Origin: Candidatus Firestoneibacteriota bacterium
GTDB taxonomy: Bacteria; Oederibacteriota; JAAXVQ01; JAUVAV01
Length of the DNA stretch: 6,526 nucleotides
Assembly: GCA_030635415.1 (NCBI GenBank)
Contig: DAOVYW010000143.1
Coordinates: 1-6,526 of the forward strand
Direction of reading: 5' to 3'
The notes beneath the pieces were generated by a model that saw only the letters and a list, made by a program, of their open reading frames with translations, had not been told where the DNA came from and made no database searches. Shown here piece by piece: positions 6,156 to 6,526 of the stretch (the first letter of the stretch is position 1; every line of letters starts with the position of its first letter). The translations under genes were made by a program, and so were the position numbers.

Positions 6156-6526
6156 TCAAACACTTAATCCATCCTTGGGCAGGGGCAGATCCTGGCTGGC
6201 TGTGACACTGAGCCAATTCCGGGCGGCAAGACTGCGGATGCTTATACCGACCTGGCTGGGCTCTAGCGGCGGGCGGCGCCGCTGCTTCCACTGCATAACC
6301 TCGACAAAAATATCTTTTTCAGACAGCTGCCGGTTTTTTGATTTTTGTAAAAACTTGGCCGCGTAGAGTACTGTGGCGGCCAGGTCGGCCTGCTGGGTAT
6401 TCATGCGCATAAAAAGGTCAGCGGTTTTTTCTATTATATCATTCCATGCTTCCAGATGCCGGGAATAGGCTTGGCAGGCGTCTTGGTATGTTGGGCCAAT
6501 TTTGATAACAAAAAAATGTTCTCGTC
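6156..6526 (-). CDS. Unknown protein, C-terminal fragment (5' end outside window)
   Basis: The minus-strand frame ending at TGA 6158-6156 is open to the window edge. It gives 122 residues, longer than the part beginning at the internal ATG at 6410. The visible end has three parts: a short segment starting REHFFVIKIGPTYQDACQAY; a helical stretch (HLEAWNDIIEKTADLFMRMN); and a part that looks like a winged-helix or similar small helical domain, with AATVLYAAKFL, LSEKDIFVEVMQWKQRRR and SIRSLAARNWLSV. That helix, helix, WK, helix, (G/N)-W-L pattern is common in DNA-binding or adaptor C-termini, but I cannot name the family. GC content is higher than in the HEPN-like gene downstream. The two may form a two-gene unit (52-base gap). 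Confidence 0.6.
   Translation of the reverse strand, partial: REHFFVIKIGPTYQDACQAYSRHLEAWNDIIEKTADLFMRMNTQQADLAATVLYAAKFLQKSKNRQLSEKDIFVEVMQWKQRRRPPLEPSQVGISIRSLAARNWLSVTASQDLPLPKDGLSV

Overview
The window is a stretch of a bacterial chromosome with moderate GC content. It has ordinary Shine-Dalgarno sites and many small intergenic palindromic repeats. The combination of an EndoQ-type PHP endonuclease, a Y-family DNA polymerase IV and dispersed short inverted repeats suggests an environmental, possibly anaerobic, bacterium. The phylum cannot be decided from the sequence alone.

Layout from left to right: (1) 1-360 (+), the C-terminal end of an integral membrane protein whose beginning lies outside the window. 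(2) 563-1831 (+), a complete endonuclease Q family protein (PHP phosphoesterase core plus a zinc-binding module) that should cut DNA at deaminated bases. (3) 2070-3788 (-), a 572-residue single-pass membrane protein with a long acidic/proline-rich cytoplasmic region, one membrane helix, a coiled coil and a fibronectin-III-like C-terminal domain; its function is unknown. (4) 4008-5174 (-), DNA polymerase IV (dinB) with its catalytic residues intact. (5) 5208-5400, an imperfect inverted-repeat element resembling a MITE, ending about 33 bases before the dinB start codon. (6) 5495-6103 (-), an AT-rich gene for an uncharacterised protein with an RX4H motif typical of HEPN-like folds. (7) 6156-6526 (-), the C-terminal end of another gene just upstream of it on the same strand.

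Three copies of a 41-43 base hairpin repeat ending in GTGGGTGG lie in three successive intergenic gaps (442-484, 1991-2031 and, inverted, 3925-3967). Each hairpin arm begins or ends with GTAG/CTAC or a one-base variant.

How the parts fit: EndoQ starts repair at uracil, hypoxanthine and abasic sites, and Pol IV copies past damaged bases, so the window holds two DNA-damage genes about 2.2 kb apart on opposite strands. They are not an operon, and a functional link is only inference. The right end (HEPN-like gene plus the truncated upstream gene) differs in base composition and sits beside a mobile-looking element. It is the most likely accessory module, possibly defence or toxin-antitoxin related, but the window cuts it off before the partner can be identified.
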